A stretch of 64,000 bases of DNA, from the NCBI RefSeq assembly GCF_000282455.1, contig NZ_AKJG01000109.1:1-64000 (forward strand). The letters run 5' to 3'. Below are positions 47,928 through 56,920 of this stretch, piece by piece. A program made the translations under genes and the position numbers. Each line of letters opens with the position of its first letter. Position 1 is the stretch's first letter. The notes beneath the pieces are model-generated. The model saw only the letters and a list, made by a program, of their open reading frames with translations. It did no database searches and was not told the DNA's origin. This stretch comes from Pseudomonas sp. GM74. GTDB taxonomy: Bacteria; Pseudomonadota; Gammaproteobacteria; Pseudomonadales; Pseudomonadaceae.

Positions 47928-48863
47928 TCAACCACGGGGCAGGAACACATCGGCCAGCAGTTGATTGCGCGGCAATCCCGCCAGGTACAGGCGCCGGGCA
48001 AAGGCGTCGACACTGTCGGGGGCTCCGCAGAGTAAGGCCAGGGTTTGCCGGGAAACAAGCCGCAGTTGCGCCAAAGCCGCAGGCAACTCGGCCGGGGTCC
48101 ACAGTTCGACACTCAGGTTCGGACGGCTGGCGGCCATGGCTTGCAGAGGCTTGGCCAGGTAGTGCTCATCGGCATCATGGGCCAGGTGGATGACACGGAT
48201 GGCGCCCTGGTGATCCTGGCGCAGCGCTTCGCGCAACACACCAAACAACGGCCCTAACCCGGTGCCGGCCGCCAGCAACCACAATGGCCGGGCGTGCCAG
48301 TCCGGATCGTAATGCAAGGCACCGCCGCGCAATTCACCGAGACGAATCGGATCGCCGATGCGCATTTGCCGGGCGGCATCGCTGAATTCCCCGGGCTTGC
48401 GGCAATCGAGATGAAACTCCAGAAAACGGTCTTCCTGCGGCAGGCTGGCGAGAGAATACGGCCGCGCCACACTGCCCGCCCACAACACCAGATGCTGACC
48501 GGCGCTGTAGCGCAACGGCCGCTGGGGGATTACCCGCAAGCGCAGCACCGTGGTGCTCAGCCAATCGATCGCCGCGACTTCGGCCGGATGGCCATCGGTT
48601 TGCGGGTCAAAGGCATGCACCTGCAAGTCCTCGACCACCTGGCACTGGCACGCCAGCCGCCAGCCTTGTTCGCGCTGCTGTGCACTCAGGGCATCGGGGC
48701 GGCTGTCGCTCGGCAGGCCCTGTACACACTGCACCAGGCAAGCATGGCAACTACCGGCGCGGCAACTGTAAGGCACTGGCACGCCGTTCTGGTTCAGCGC
48801 GTCGAGCAGATTGCTGCCCGCCGCCACCGACCATTGGCGCTCGCCGACCCGCAGCTCAGGCAT
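47928..48863 (-). CDS. Iron-sulphur flavoprotein reductase (2Fe-2S ferredoxin plus ferredoxin-NADP reductase domain)
   Basis: 311 residues from MPELRVGERQWSVAAGSNLLDAL. The N-terminal plant-type ferredoxin domain (1-90) has C-X4-C-X2-C in CRAGSCHACLVQC and the fourth Cys in LACQCQV. The FAD-binding (RPYSLASLP) and NAD-binding (AAGTGLGPLFGVLREAL) domains follow. Such reductases hand electrons to oxygenases or hydroxylases, but no oxygenase gene is nearby. It starts 8 nt inside the end of the diguanylate cyclase gene, so the two are coupled. Confidence 0.88.
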   Translation of the reverse strand: MPELRVGERQWSVAAGSNLLDALNQNGVPVPYSCRAGSCHACLVQCVQGLPSDSRPDALSAQQREQGWRLACQCQVVEDLQVHAFDPQTDGHPAEVAAIDWLSTTVLRLRVIPQRPLRYSAGQHLVLWAGSVARPYSLASLPQEDRFLEFHLDCRKPGEFSDAARQMRIGDPIRLGELRGGALHYDPDWHARPLWLLAAGTGLGPLFGVLREALRQDHQGAIRVIHLAHDADEHYLAKPLQAMAASRPNLSVELWTPAELPAALAQLRLVSRQTLALLCGAPDSVDAFARRLYLAGLPRNQLLADVFLPRG

Positions 48864-49974
48864 CGACGTTCTCCCACGCTGCCGCGCACCGGTTGCGGCC
48901 GTCACGCTTGGCGCGATAGAGCGCCTGATCGGCCCGTTGCAGGGCGTCATCGAGATCGTCGCCCAACTCCAGCAGCGTCATGCCGGCGGACAGGCTGAGG
49001 CTACGTACATTCAGGCCAATCAGCTCGACATCGGTGAACGCGATGCGCAGCCGTTCGCAGCACGAAGTCAGACTGTCGGCATCGCAACCGGGCAGCAGTA
49101 CCACGAACTCTTCACCGCCGTAACGGGCCAGAACATCGCCGTCGCGCAGGCTCGCGCTGGCAACGCCGGCAAAGGCTTGCAGCACCTGATCGCCAGCGGC
49201 ATGGCCGTGCAGGTCGTTGATGCGTTTGAAATGGTCGAGGTCGATCAGCGCCAGGCCATGCACGACACCGGCGTCCATGGCGTTCAATTCGCGCGAAGCC
49301 AGGCGCAGGAAATGCCGGCGATTGAACAGGCCCGTGAGCTCGTCGGTGGCCACCAGGTCTTCGAGCTGGCGCATCATCCCGCGCAACGTGTCCTGGTGCG
49401 CCTGCAAGGCAAAACGTCGCTGGCGCATACGCTGTCGCGAAGCCTGCACATAGCGGGCATACAGCACTAGCCACACCAGCACGATGAACAGCACACAGAC
49501 CTGCAACAACGCCATGGCCGGGTCGGGCAGCTGGAAGTGGTAGCCCTCCCACAGCGTGATCGCACTGAAACTGAAAAACACCAGCAGCGCGCATCGTACT
49601 AAAGACCGGCGTGACAGATGGAACAGGCCGAACAGCAGGATCAGCACGTAAAACACCAGAAACGCGCCCCGGGCTTCGTCCAGATGGGCGATCAGCCAGG
49701 TTTGCCAGCCCAGCCCCAGCAAGACTTGCACCTCGGTCAGACTGGTGTCGGCGAAGCGCAGATTGCAGCCACTGTAGAACACCGAGAACAGGATGACCTG
49801 GCTGATCACCACCAGTACGCTGCCGATGACGACACTGGAAAGCGGTGCATCATAGTGGCCGGTAAAAAACGTCAGCCACAGCAACAGCAATGCCAGGGCA
49901 TAAGTGCCGGCCGCGAGGGCGAAACGTTTGAGCAACAGGCGCTGGATGGCGTTATGGGTCAATCGTTGACTCAC
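48856..49974 (-). CDS. sadC: Membrane diguanylate cyclase, SadC-like
   Basis: 372 residues. Five or six membrane helices fill the first 200 residues. The GGDEF domain (about 205-372) has the active-site GGEEF, with an I-site RDGD five residues before it, so product inhibition is expected. It makes c-di-GMP from two GTP. Its place between a ferredoxin reductase and fumA matches SadC (PA4332) of P. aeruginosa, which promotes attachment and exopolysaccharide; the protein here is about 110 residues shorter than I recall for PAO1 SadC. The symbol is therefore positional. Confidence 0.82.
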   Translation of the reverse strand: MSQRLTHNAIQRLLLKRFALAAGTYALALLLLWLTFFTGHYDAPLSSVVIGSVLVVISQVILFSVFYSGCNLRFADTSLTEVQVLLGLGWQTWLIAHLDEARGAFLVFYVLILLFGLFHLSRRSLVRCALLVFFSFSAITLWEGYHFQLPDPAMALLQVCVLFIVLVWLVLYARYVQASRQRMRQRRFALQAHQDTLRGMMRQLEDLVATDELTGLFNRRHFLRLASRELNAMDAGVVHGLALIDLDHFKRINDLHGHAAGDQVLQAFAGVASASLRDGDVLARYGGEEFVVLLPGCDADSLTSCCERLRIAFTDVELIGLNVRSLSLSAGMTLLELGDDLDDALQRADQALYRAKRDGRNRCAAAWENVDA

Positions 49975-50115
49975 CAGATGAAAGGAGACTGACAGAGCGT
50001 CCTACTCTACAGACCGCATGTCACTTTAGTGGCGTGACCGATAAATGACCATTCAATTTTCGGGATCGCCCTATGCGACCAACGATTGACTGCCGGCGGG
50101 TGTGCCTGTCCGCGA

Positions 50116-50141
50116 GGCGCGGTATACTGCCGCGCCTTTTT
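50116..50141 (+). terminator. GC-rich hairpin followed by T5
   Basis: GGCGCGG / CCGCGCC with loop TATACTG, then TTTTT. It has terminator form on the plus strand, yet no plus-strand gene precedes it. The TATACT in the loop is also a good -10 element, so the hairpin may lie at the fumA promoter. Confidence 0.5.
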
Positions 50142-50206
50142 AGCGTCGCGCCAGCTTGCCCGGCGTGCCTTGTGACCTTGAGGGTCAGCTTCAAGCCTCA
50201 AGCTTC

Positions 50207-50253
50207 AAGCGACAAGTTCAGAGCAGTACGCGTATTGCTTCAGCTTGTCGCTT
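50207..50253. repeat. Inverted repeat AAGCGACAAG/CTTGTCGCTT upstream of fumA
   Basis: Perfect 10-bp arms separated by 27 nt, flanked by CAAGCTTCAAGC-like direct repeats (50187-50210). It resembles small dispersed repeats of pseudomonads other than the GTGGGAG REP type. Confidence 0.6.
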
Positions 50254-50313
50254 GCCGCTTATGGCTTGCAGCTGCCCTATAGAATGTTCCCGTCTTTTAG
50301 AGGAGCGCGACTC

Positions 50314-51837
50314 ATGACCGTGATCAAGCAAGACGACCTGATTCAGAGCGTTGCCGACGCCCTGCAGTTCATTTCCTACTACCACCCCGTGGATTTCATC
50401 CAGGCGATGCACGAGGCCTACCTGCGCGAAGAATCGCCAGCGGCCCGCGACTCGATGGCACAGATCCTGATCAACTCGCGCATGTGCGCCACCGGCCATC
50501 GTCCGATCTGCCAGGACACCGGCATCGTGACCGTGTTTGTCCGCGTGGGCATGGACGTGCGCTGGGATGGCGCCACCATGAGCCTGGACGACATGATCAA
50601 CGAGGGCGTACGTCGCGCCTACAACCTGCCGGAAAACGTCCTGCGCGCTTCGATCCTCGCCGACCCGGCGGGCGCTCGCAAGAACACCAAGGACAACACC
50701 CCTGCAGTCATCCACTACTCCATCGTTCCGGGTAACACCGTGGAAGTGGACGTGGCGGCCAAGGGCGGCGGTTCCGAGAACAAGTCGAAAATGGCCATGC
50801 TCAACCCGTCCGACTCGATCGTCGACTGGGTTCTGAAAACCGTCCCGGAAATGGGCGCCGGCTGGTGCCCACCGGGCATGCTCGGCATCGGCATCGGCGG
50901 CACCGCCGAGAAAGCAGCCGTGATGGCCAAGGAAGTGTTGATGGAATCCATCGACATTCACGAGCTGAAGGCCCGTGGCCCACAGAACCGCATTGAAGAA
51001 ATGCGCCTGGAACTGTTCGAGAAGGTCAACCAGCTGGGCATCGGCGCCCAGGGCCTCGGTGGCCTGACCACCGTGCTCGACGTGAAGATCATGGACTACC
51101 CGACCCACGCAGCCTCGCTGCCGGTGTGCATGATCCCGAACTGCGCCGCCACCCGTCACACGCACTTTGTACTCGACGGTTCCGGCCCGGTTGCCCAGGA
51201 AGCGCCACCTTTGGACGCCTACCCGGAAATCGTCTGGGAAGCCGGCCCGTCGGCCCGTCGCGTCAACCTCGACACCCTGACCCCGGAAGAAGTACAGAGC
51301 TGGAAGCCGGGCGAGACCGTCCTGCTCAACGGCAAGATGCTCACCGGTCGCGACGCTGCGCACAAGCGCATGGTCGAGATGCTGAACAAGGGTGAAACCC
51401 TGCCGGTGGACCTCAAGGGTCGCTTCATCTACTACGTCGGCCCGGTCGATCCGGTGCGCGAAGAAGTGGTTGGCCCGGCAGGTCCTACCACCGCCACGCG
51501 GATGGACAAGTTCACCCGTCAGATCCTCGAGCAGACCGGCCTGCTGGGCATGATCGGCAAATCCGAGCGCGGCCCTACCGCGATCGAAGCGATCAGGGAC
51601 CACAAGGCCGTCTACCTGATGGCAGTCGGCGGCGCGGCTTACCTGGTGGCGCAAGCGATCAAGAAATCCCGCGTGGTAGCTTTCGCCGAACTGGGCATGG
51701 AAGCGATCTACGAGTTCGACGTAAAAGACATGCCTGTGACCGTTGCGGTCGACAGCAAGGGCGAGTCGGTACACATCACCGGTCCCGCCATCTGGCAGAA
51801 AAAAATCAGTGAAAGCCTGGCGGTAGAAGTGCAATAA
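50314..51837 (+). CDS. fumA: Fumarate hydratase, class I (4Fe-4S)
   Basis: 507 residues from MTVIKQDDLIQSVADALQFIS, with AGAGGAG 8 nt upstream. The alpha part contains GHRPICQDTGI and IPNCAATRHTH, which supply Cys ligands of the oxygen-sensitive 4Fe-4S cluster. The beta part has DVKDMPVTVAVDSKGES near the end. It interconverts fumarate and malate in the TCA cycle. Such iron-sulphur fumarases are replaced by iron-free FumC when iron is short. A terminator follows. Confidence 0.95.
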   Translation: MTVIKQDDLIQSVADALQFISYYHPVDFIQAMHEAYLREESPAARDSMAQILINSRMCATGHRPICQDTGIVTVFVRVGMDVRWDGATMSLDDMINEGVRRAYNLPENVLRASILADPAGARKNTKDNTPAVIHYSIVPGNTVEVDVAAKGGGSENKSKMAMLNPSDSIVDWVLKTVPEMGAGWCPPGMLGIGIGGTAEKAAVMAKEVLMESIDIHELKARGPQNRIEEMRLELFEKVNQLGIGAQGLGGLTTVLDVKIMDYPTHAASLPVCMIPNCAATRHTHFVLDGSGPVAQEAPPLDAYPEIVWEAGPSARRVNLDTLTPEEVQSWKPGETVLLNGKMLTGRDAAHKRMVEMLNKGETLPVDLKGRFIYYVGPVDPVREEVVGPAGPTTATRMDKFTRQILEQTGLLGMIGKSERGPTAIEAIRDHKAVYLMAVGGAAYLVAQAIKKSRVVAFAELGMEAIYEFDVKDMPVTVAVDSKGESVHITGPAIWQKKISESLAVEVQ

Positions 51838-51856
51838 ACGGCACCCGGCTCCGCTG

Positions 51857-51897
51857 AAAAAACCGGTTTGTCGGCAACGACAGACCGGTTTTTTTTC
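51857..51897 (+). terminator. Rho-independent terminator of fumA
   Basis: AAAAAACCGGT pairs with ACCGGTTTTTTTT through an inner stem TGTCG / CGACA (loop GCAA). It lies 20 nt after the stop. Confidence 0.9.
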
Positions 51898-51981
51898 GGC
51901 CGGATAACGGTACTCCGGCGAGAGAAGAGCGCCCTTCGCATGCTATGGTGCCTTCCCCCATTCTGGCCTGTTGTTCACTGC

Positions 51982-53748
51982 ATGTTGACGACCTCCCGCC
52001 CCCTGCGCCTGGCGCTCTACACCCTATTGATCATCGCTGGTGCCGCCATCGCCGCCACCCTGGCCATGCGCCACACCGTGCGCCAGTCAATGGTCGAAGA
52101 CGCGGCTCGCGCCAATCAGCAACTGGCGCTGTATGCCACGTCCCTGCATACCCTGATCGAACGTTACCGCGCCCTGCCCGCCGTGCTGGCGCTGGACCCG
52201 GAGTTGCGTTCGGCGCTCAAGGGGGCGGTGAGTCCCGAGCAACAGGATGCGCTGAATCGCAAACTGGAAAAGATCAACGGCGCCGCCCAATCCTCGACCC
52301 TGGAGCTGCTCGATCGCACCGGTCTGGCCGTGGCGGCGAGCAACTGGCGTTTGCCCAGCAGTTATGTCGGCCACAACTACGGTTTCCGTCCCTATTTCAA
52401 CCAGACTCGTACCCAGGGCACCGGGCGCTTTTATGCCGTGGGGGTGACCAGCGGGATTCCCGGCTACTTCCTCTCCAGCGCGGTCAGCGATGACGACGGC
52501 CAGTTCCTCGGCGCCATGGTGGTGAAACTGGAATTCCCCGAACTGGAACGCGAGTGGCGTCAGGGCAGCGACACGCTGTTGGTCAGCGACGCACGTGGAA
52601 TCATCTTCATCGCCAACCAGCCGGGCTGGCGCTATCGACTGCTCAAGCCGCTCGGCGACAGCGATCATGCCGAACTCAAGGCCACCCGCCAGTACGACAA
52701 ACAGCCCCTGACCCCGCTGGTGTTTGAGTCGTTGCGGCGCTTCGACGACAACAGCGACCTGGCTCGGGTCGATGGGCCGGACGGCAAGGCGGATTACCTG
52801 TGGGAATCCCTGCCGCTGAGTGCCGAGGGCTGGACCCTGCACCTGCTGCGGCGCCCGCAGGTCGCCTTCGAAGACAGCCGCAATGCCGCCCTCGCCGCAG
52901 CCGGGCTTTGGCTGACCCTGGTGTTCCTGCTGCTGTTTCTCAACCAGCGCTGGCGCCTGGCCAAACTGCGTCAACGCAGTCGCGAAGAACTCGAACAGCT
53001 TGTAGAAGAGCGCACCCGCGACCTGCGCACCGCCCAGGAGGGCCTGGTGCAGTCGGCCAAACTCGCAGCGCTGGGGCAGATGTCCGCCGCCCTGGCCCAT
53101 GAGATCAACCAGCCGCTCACCGCCCAGCGCATGCAGCTTGCTACTCTGAGACTGCTGCTCGACCACGGCCGGGTCGACGACGCCTACAAGGCGCTCAAAC
53201 CGGTGGATGAAATGCTCACCCGCATGGCCGCCCTCACTGGCCACCTGAAAACCTTCGCCCGCAAGAGCCCCAGCGGTTTACGCGAACGCCTGGACCTGGC
53301 GGCAGTGGTGGACCAGTCGCTGCAACTGCTCGACACCCGGCTGCGCGACGAACAGGTCAGCACCGTACTGCACCTGACCCGCCCGGCCTGGGTGCGTGGC
53401 GATGCGATTCGCCTGGAACAGGTGCTGATCAACCTGCTGCGCAATGCCCTCGACGCGATGCAGGACAAACCCTGCAAACGCCTGGAAATCCGCCTCGAAG
53501 CCGACGAACAATTGTGGCGCCTGAGCGTGATCGACAACGGTGGGGGCATCGCCGAAGAAAACCTGTCCAAGGTCTTCGATCCGTTCTTCACCACCAAGCC
53601 GGTGGGTGAAGGCCTGGGTATCGGGCTGGCGGTGTCGTTCGCCATCGTTCACGAGTCCGGCGGGCGCCTGAGTGCCGAAAATCATGACAAAGGGGCGGTG
53701 TTCACCGTGACCTTGCCCATCGACCTGGAGGTGCATGAACCATGCTGA
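51982..53748 (+). CDS. DctB-like sensor histidine kinase
   Basis: 588 residues from MLTTSRPLRLALYTLLIIAG (alternative upstream starts exist; the ribosome-binding site is unclear). TM1 (about 10-29), a periplasmic double-PAS-like (dCache) sensor of about 270 residues with NYGFRPYFNQTRTQGTGRFYAVG, as in DctB C4-dicarboxylate sensors, TM2 (about 302-322), then a coiled coil. The H-box ALAHEINQPLT carries His373, followed by G1 DNGGGI and GIGLAVSFAIV. It overlaps the response-regulator gene by 7 nt. It probably senses a dicarboxylate such as 2-oxoglutarate, given the adjacent transporter. Confidence 0.92.
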   Translation: MLTTSRPLRLALYTLLIIAGAAIAATLAMRHTVRQSMVEDAARANQQLALYATSLHTLIERYRALPAVLALDPELRSALKGAVSPEQQDALNRKLEKINGAAQSSTLELLDRTGLAVAASNWRLPSSYVGHNYGFRPYFNQTRTQGTGRFYAVGVTSGIPGYFLSSAVSDDDGQFLGAMVVKLEFPELEREWRQGSDTLLVSDARGIIFIANQPGWRYRLLKPLGDSDHAELKATRQYDKQPLTPLVFESLRRFDDNSDLARVDGPDGKADYLWESLPLSAEGWTLHLLRRPQVAFEDSRNAALAAAGLWLTLVFLLLFLNQRWRLAKLRQRSREELEQLVEERTRDLRTAQEGLVQSAKLAALGQMSAALAHEINQPLTAQRMQLATLRLLLDHGRVDDAYKALKPVDEMLTRMAALTGHLKTFARKSPSGLRERLDLAAVVDQSLQLLDTRLRDEQVSTVLHLTRPAWVRGDAIRLEQVLINLLRNALDAMQDKPCKRLEIRLEADEQLWRLSVIDNGGGIAEENLSKVFDPFFTTKPVGEGLGIGLAVSFAIVHESGGRLSAENHDKGAVFTVTLPIDLEVHEPC

Positions 53749-55067
53749 ACTCAGTGATCGTGGTCGACGACGAAAGCAGCATTCGCAGTGCCGTCGAGCA
53801 ATGGTTGAGCCTGTCGGGTTTCGAGGTGCAGCTGTTCAGCCGCGCCGATGAATGTCTGGCGCAATTGCCCAGGCATTTTGCCGGGGTGATTCTCAGCGAC
53901 GTGCGCATGCCCGGCATGACCGGCCTGGAACTGCTCGCCGAAGTACAACGCCGGGATGCCGATTTGCCGGTGATCCTGCTGACCGGCCACGGCGATGTGC
54001 CGATGGCCGTCGAGGCCATGCGCGACGGTGCCTACGATTTCCTCGAAAAACCCTTCAGCCCGGAAACCCTGCTCGGCAGCCTGCGTCGCGCCCTCGACAA
54101 ACGACGGCTGGTGCTGGAAAACCGCGCGCTGCACGAGCAGGCGGACAACCGCGCCAAACTGGATGCCACGCTGCTCGGCGTGTCCCGGGGGTTGCAGACC
54201 CTGCGTCGGCAGGTGCTGGACCTGGCAGCACTGCCGGTCAACGTGCTGATTCGCGGCGAAACCGGTAGCGGCAAGGAACTGGTCGCGCGTTGCCTGCACG
54301 ACTTCGGGCCGCGGGCCGACAAGCCCTTTGTCGCACTCAACTGCGCTGCCATTCCCGAGCAATTGTTCGAGGCCGAGCTGTTCGGCCACGAGAGTGGCGC
54401 GTTCACCGGGGCGTCCGGCAAGCGCATCGGCAAGCTGGAGTACGCCGACGGCGGCACGCTGTTTCTCGATGAAATCGAAAGCATGCCGTTGGCCCAGCAG
54501 GTGAAATTGCTGCGGGTGTTGCAGGAGCAAAAGCTTGAACGACTGGGCTCGAACCAGAGCATCCGCGTGGATTTGCGCATCATTGCCGCGACCAAGCCGG
54601 ACCTGCTCGACGAAGCGCGGGCCGGGCGCTTTCGCGAAGACCTGGCCTATCGCTTGAACGTTGCCGAGTTGCGCTTGCCGCCGCTGCGCGAACGCCGTGA
54701 AGACATACCCCTGCTGTTCGAATCCTTTGCCCAAAACGCCGCCGAACGCCTGGGACGCAAGTTTCCACCGTTGAGCGGCGCGCAGTTGAGTCACCTGCTG
54801 AGCCACGACTGGCCGGGCAACGTGCGCGAACTGGCGAACGTCGCCGAGCGTCAGGTATTGGGGCTCGGTGAGCCGGAGCCCTTGGGCATCGAGCCCGGCC
54901 AGTCACTGGCGGCGCAGCAGGAAGCGTTCGAGGCGCAATGCCTGCGTGCGGCACTGACCCGGCACAAGGGCGATGTAAAAGCGGTGCTCGAAGAACTGCA
55001 ACTGCCACGCCGGACCTTCAATGAAAAGATGCAGCGGCATGGGTTGAGTAGAGAGATGTTCCTGTAG
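53742..55067 (+). CDS. DctD-like sigma-54-dependent response regulator
   Basis: 441 residues. The receiver domain (1-125) has phospho-acceptor Asp53 in VILSDVRMPG. The AAA+ domain (about 145-380) has Walker A GETGSGKE, the RpoN-contact loop GAFTGA and Walker B GTLFLDEIESM. A Fis-type helix-turn-helix closes the protein (LRAALTRHKGDVKAVLEELQLPRRTFNEKM). It activates RpoN promoters when phosphorylated by the partner kinase. The most likely target is the transporter gene downstream, which has a -24/-12 promoter and two upstream dyads. Confidence 0.95.
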   Translation: MLNSVIVVDDESSIRSAVEQWLSLSGFEVQLFSRADECLAQLPRHFAGVILSDVRMPGMTGLELLAEVQRRDADLPVILLTGHGDVPMAVEAMRDGAYDFLEKPFSPETLLGSLRRALDKRRLVLENRALHEQADNRAKLDATLLGVSRGLQTLRRQVLDLAALPVNVLIRGETGSGKELVARCLHDFGPRADKPFVALNCAAIPEQLFEAELFGHESGAFTGASGKRIGKLEYADGGTLFLDEIESMPLAQQVKLLRVLQEQKLERLGSNQSIRVDLRIIAATKPDLLDEARAGRFREDLAYRLNVAELRLPPLRERREDIPLLFESFAQNAAERLGRKFPPLSGAQLSHLLSHDWPGNVRELANVAERQVLGLGEPEPLGIEPGQSLAAQQEAFEAQCLRAALTRHKGDVKAVLEELQLPRRTFNEKMQRHGLSREMFL

Positions 55068-55077
55068 CGTCTGAACT

Positions 55078-55180
55078 GGCCTCTTCGCGGGCAAGCCCGC
55101 TCCCACAGGTTCTGTGTCGTGCTCACAATCTGCGTTCAACTCGGTCATTGTGGGAGCGGGCTTGCCCGCGAAGAGGCCAG
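55078..55180. repeat. REPIN downstream of the dctD-like gene
   Basis: GGCCTCTTCGCGGGCAAGCC ... GGGAGCGGGCTTGCCCGCGAAG, inverted pair with a CTCACAATCTG spacer. It separates the regulator gene from the transporter promoter. Confidence 0.9.
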
Positions 55181-55211
55181 TGCAGGCATCGCAAATCCAC
55201 GATTCGAATCA

Positions 55212-55255
55212 GCAATTTTCCGCTCACCGCCCAACTTCTATAGGCGGATTTCCGC
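55212..55255 (+). promoter_or_regulatory. Candidate upstream activator sites for the DctD-like regulator
   Basis: GCGGA-TT-TCCGC (55244-55255) is a perfect dyad. GCAATTTTCCGC (55212-55223) is a degenerate copy exactly 32 bp, three helical turns, earlier. Both continue into TCA, giving a 10-bp direct repeat TTTCCGCTCA. They lie 45-90 bp upstream of the -24 element, a normal distance for sites of a sigma-54 activator. Confidence 0.6.
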
Positions 55256-55298
55256 TCATCAAAACATCACCACCCCTCTAAACCGGCCCTCTCCCCGT

Positions 55299-55314
55299 TG
55301 GCACAGCTCCTGCT
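55299..55314 (+). promoter_or_regulatory. Sigma-54 (RpoN) promoter of the transporter gene
   Basis: TGGCACAGCTCCTGCT has the invariant GG (55300-55301) and GC (55312-55313) separated by exactly 10 nt, the -24/-12 spacing. It lies about 65 nt upstream of the transporter ATG. Confidence 0.85.
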
Positions 55315-55376
55315 ATAGCCCCTGCAGGCTGCGTTTAATCGCGCTCCACAAAAACAATTAAATGAAGGATCCTTCA

Positions 55377-56696
55377 ATGGATAACTCCAACTCCCTGCCG
55401 CTCGGGTCGGCTGCCGTGCCGGCCAAAGAAAGAAGCACTTCCAGCCGCATCAAATCGATCTTCAGCGGTTCGGTCGGCAACATGGTCGAGTGGTACGACT
55501 GGTACGTCTATGCCGCCTTCTCCCTGTACTTCGCCAAGACCTTCTTCCCCAAAGGCGACACCACCGCCCAACTGCTCAACACCGCCGCGATCTTCGCCGT
55601 GGGCTTCCTGATGCGTCCGATCGGTGGCTGGCTGATGGGTCTGTATGCCGACAAGGTCGGGCGCAAAAAGGCCCTGATGGCTTCGGTGTACCTGATGTGC
55701 TTCGGCTCGCTGCTGATCGCCCTGAGCCCGAGCTATGAAGTCATCGGCATCGGCGCACCGATCCTGCTGGTGTTCGCGCGCTTGCTGCAAGGCCTGTCGG
55801 TGGGTGGCGAATACGGCACCTCCGCCACTTACCTCAGCGAGATGGCGACCAAGGAACGTCGCGGCTTCTACTCCAGCTTCCAGTACGTGACCCTGATCTC
55901 CGGCCAGCTCATCGCCCTGGCGGTGCTGATCGTGCTGCAACAACTGCTGACCACCGAAGAGCTCTACGCCTGGGGCTGGCGCATTCCGTTCGCCATCGGC
56001 GCGCTGTGTGCCGTGGTTGCGTTGTACCTGCGTCGCGGCATGGAAGAAACCGAGTCCTTCACCAAGAAAGAAAAAGCCAAGGAAAGCGCCATGCGCACCT
56101 TGATGCGTCACCCCAAGGAACTGATGACCGTGGTCGGCCTGACCATGGGCGGTACCCTGGCGTTCTACACCTACACCACCTACATGCAGAAATACCTGGT
56201 GAACACCGTCGGCATGAGCATTTCCGACTCCACCACCATTTCCGCCGCCACGCTGTTCCTGTTCATGTGCCTGCAACCGATCATCGGCGGGCTGTCGGAT
56301 AAAATCGGTCGCCGGCCGATCCTGATTGCCTTCGGCATTCTGGGTACGCTGTTCACCGTGCCGATCCTGACTACCCTGCACACCATCACGACCTGGTGGG
56401 GCGCGTTCTTCCTGATCATGGCGGCGCTGATCATCGTCAGCGGCTACACCTCGATCAACGCGGTGGTCAAAGCCGAACTGTTCCCGACCGAAATCCGCGC
56501 CCTGGGCGTAGGCCTGCCGTATGCACTGACCGTCTCGATCTTCGGCGGCACCGCTGAATACATCGCGCTGTGGTTCAAGAGCATCGGCATGGAGACGGGC
56601 TACTACTGGTACGTTACCGCGTGCATTGCCGTGTCATTGCTGGTTTACGTCACCATGAAAGACACCCGCAAGCATTCGCGAATCGTCACTGACTGA
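55377..56696 (+). CDS. MFS dicarboxylate transporter, KgtP-like (2-oxoglutarate permease family)
   Basis: 439 residues from MDNSNSLPLGSAAVPAKERS, with AAGGA 7 nt upstream; ATG 55362 is in frame but less well placed. Twelve membrane helices are expected. Metabolite:H+ symporter signatures include VEWYDWYVYAAFSLYFAKTFFP, RPIGGWLMGLYADKVGRKKAL and FARLLQGLSVGGEYGTSATYLSE. The family includes KgtP (2-oxoglutarate) and related carboxylate symporters. The RpoN promoter and adjacent DctB/DctD-like pair indicate induction by a dicarboxylate; the MifSR/PcaT system of P. aeruginosa is a comparable arrangement. Confidence 0.9.
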   Translation: MDNSNSLPLGSAAVPAKERSTSSRIKSIFSGSVGNMVEWYDWYVYAAFSLYFAKTFFPKGDTTAQLLNTAAIFAVGFLMRPIGGWLMGLYADKVGRKKALMASVYLMCFGSLLIALSPSYEVIGIGAPILLVFARLLQGLSVGGEYGTSATYLSEMATKERRGFYSSFQYVTLISGQLIALAVLIVLQQLLTTEELYAWGWRIPFAIGALCAVVALYLRRGMEETESFTKKEKAKESAMRTLMRHPKELMTVVGLTMGGTLAFYTYTTYMQKYLVNTVGMSISDSTTISAATLFLFMCLQPIIGGLSDKIGRRPILIAFGILGTLFTVPILTTLHTITTWWGAFFLIMAALIIVSGYTSINAVVKAELFPTEIRALGVGLPYALTVSIFGGTAEYIALWFKSIGMETGYYWYVTACIAVSLLVYVTMKDTRKHSRIVTD

Positions 56697-56733
56697 TCGC
56701 CAACCGACGCTCACTGCAACGGTGAGCGCCAAG

Positions 56734-56761
56734 GCCCTTCGCGAACGAGTTCGCGAAGGGC
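56734..56761. terminator. Hairpin after the transporter gene
   Basis: GCCCTTCGCGAA / TTCGCGAAGGGC, a perfect 12-bp stem with loop CGAG. A second dyad (GCTCAC / GTGAGC, 56709-56728) precedes it. No T-run follows. Confidence 0.55.
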
Positions 56762-56920
56762 ACCATTCGTCTCCCCCTCCGCCAGGATAATCATCGGTTA
56801 ATGCACCGGCAGCAGCCTGCTGCTGAGTGCATCCATATCTACAGGACGCACGTATATCCGTTACAGGCCTCGAAGGAGTGTCTGAACGTACCCATAGCGA
56901 ACGTACCTGGAGCACCTGTC

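Larger units (their letters stand above)
49975..50313. other. 339-nt intergenic region upstream of fumA
   Basis: No gene. It contains two inverted repeats described separately (50116-50141 and 50207-50253) and AGAGGAG just before fumA. It holds the promoters of the divergent cyclase and fumarase genes. Confidence 0.6.

Noticed and set aside
50218-51834. 538-residue minus-strand open frame opposite fumA
   Set aside because: fumA is certain; the antisense frame is His/Val/Gly-rich and has no domain.
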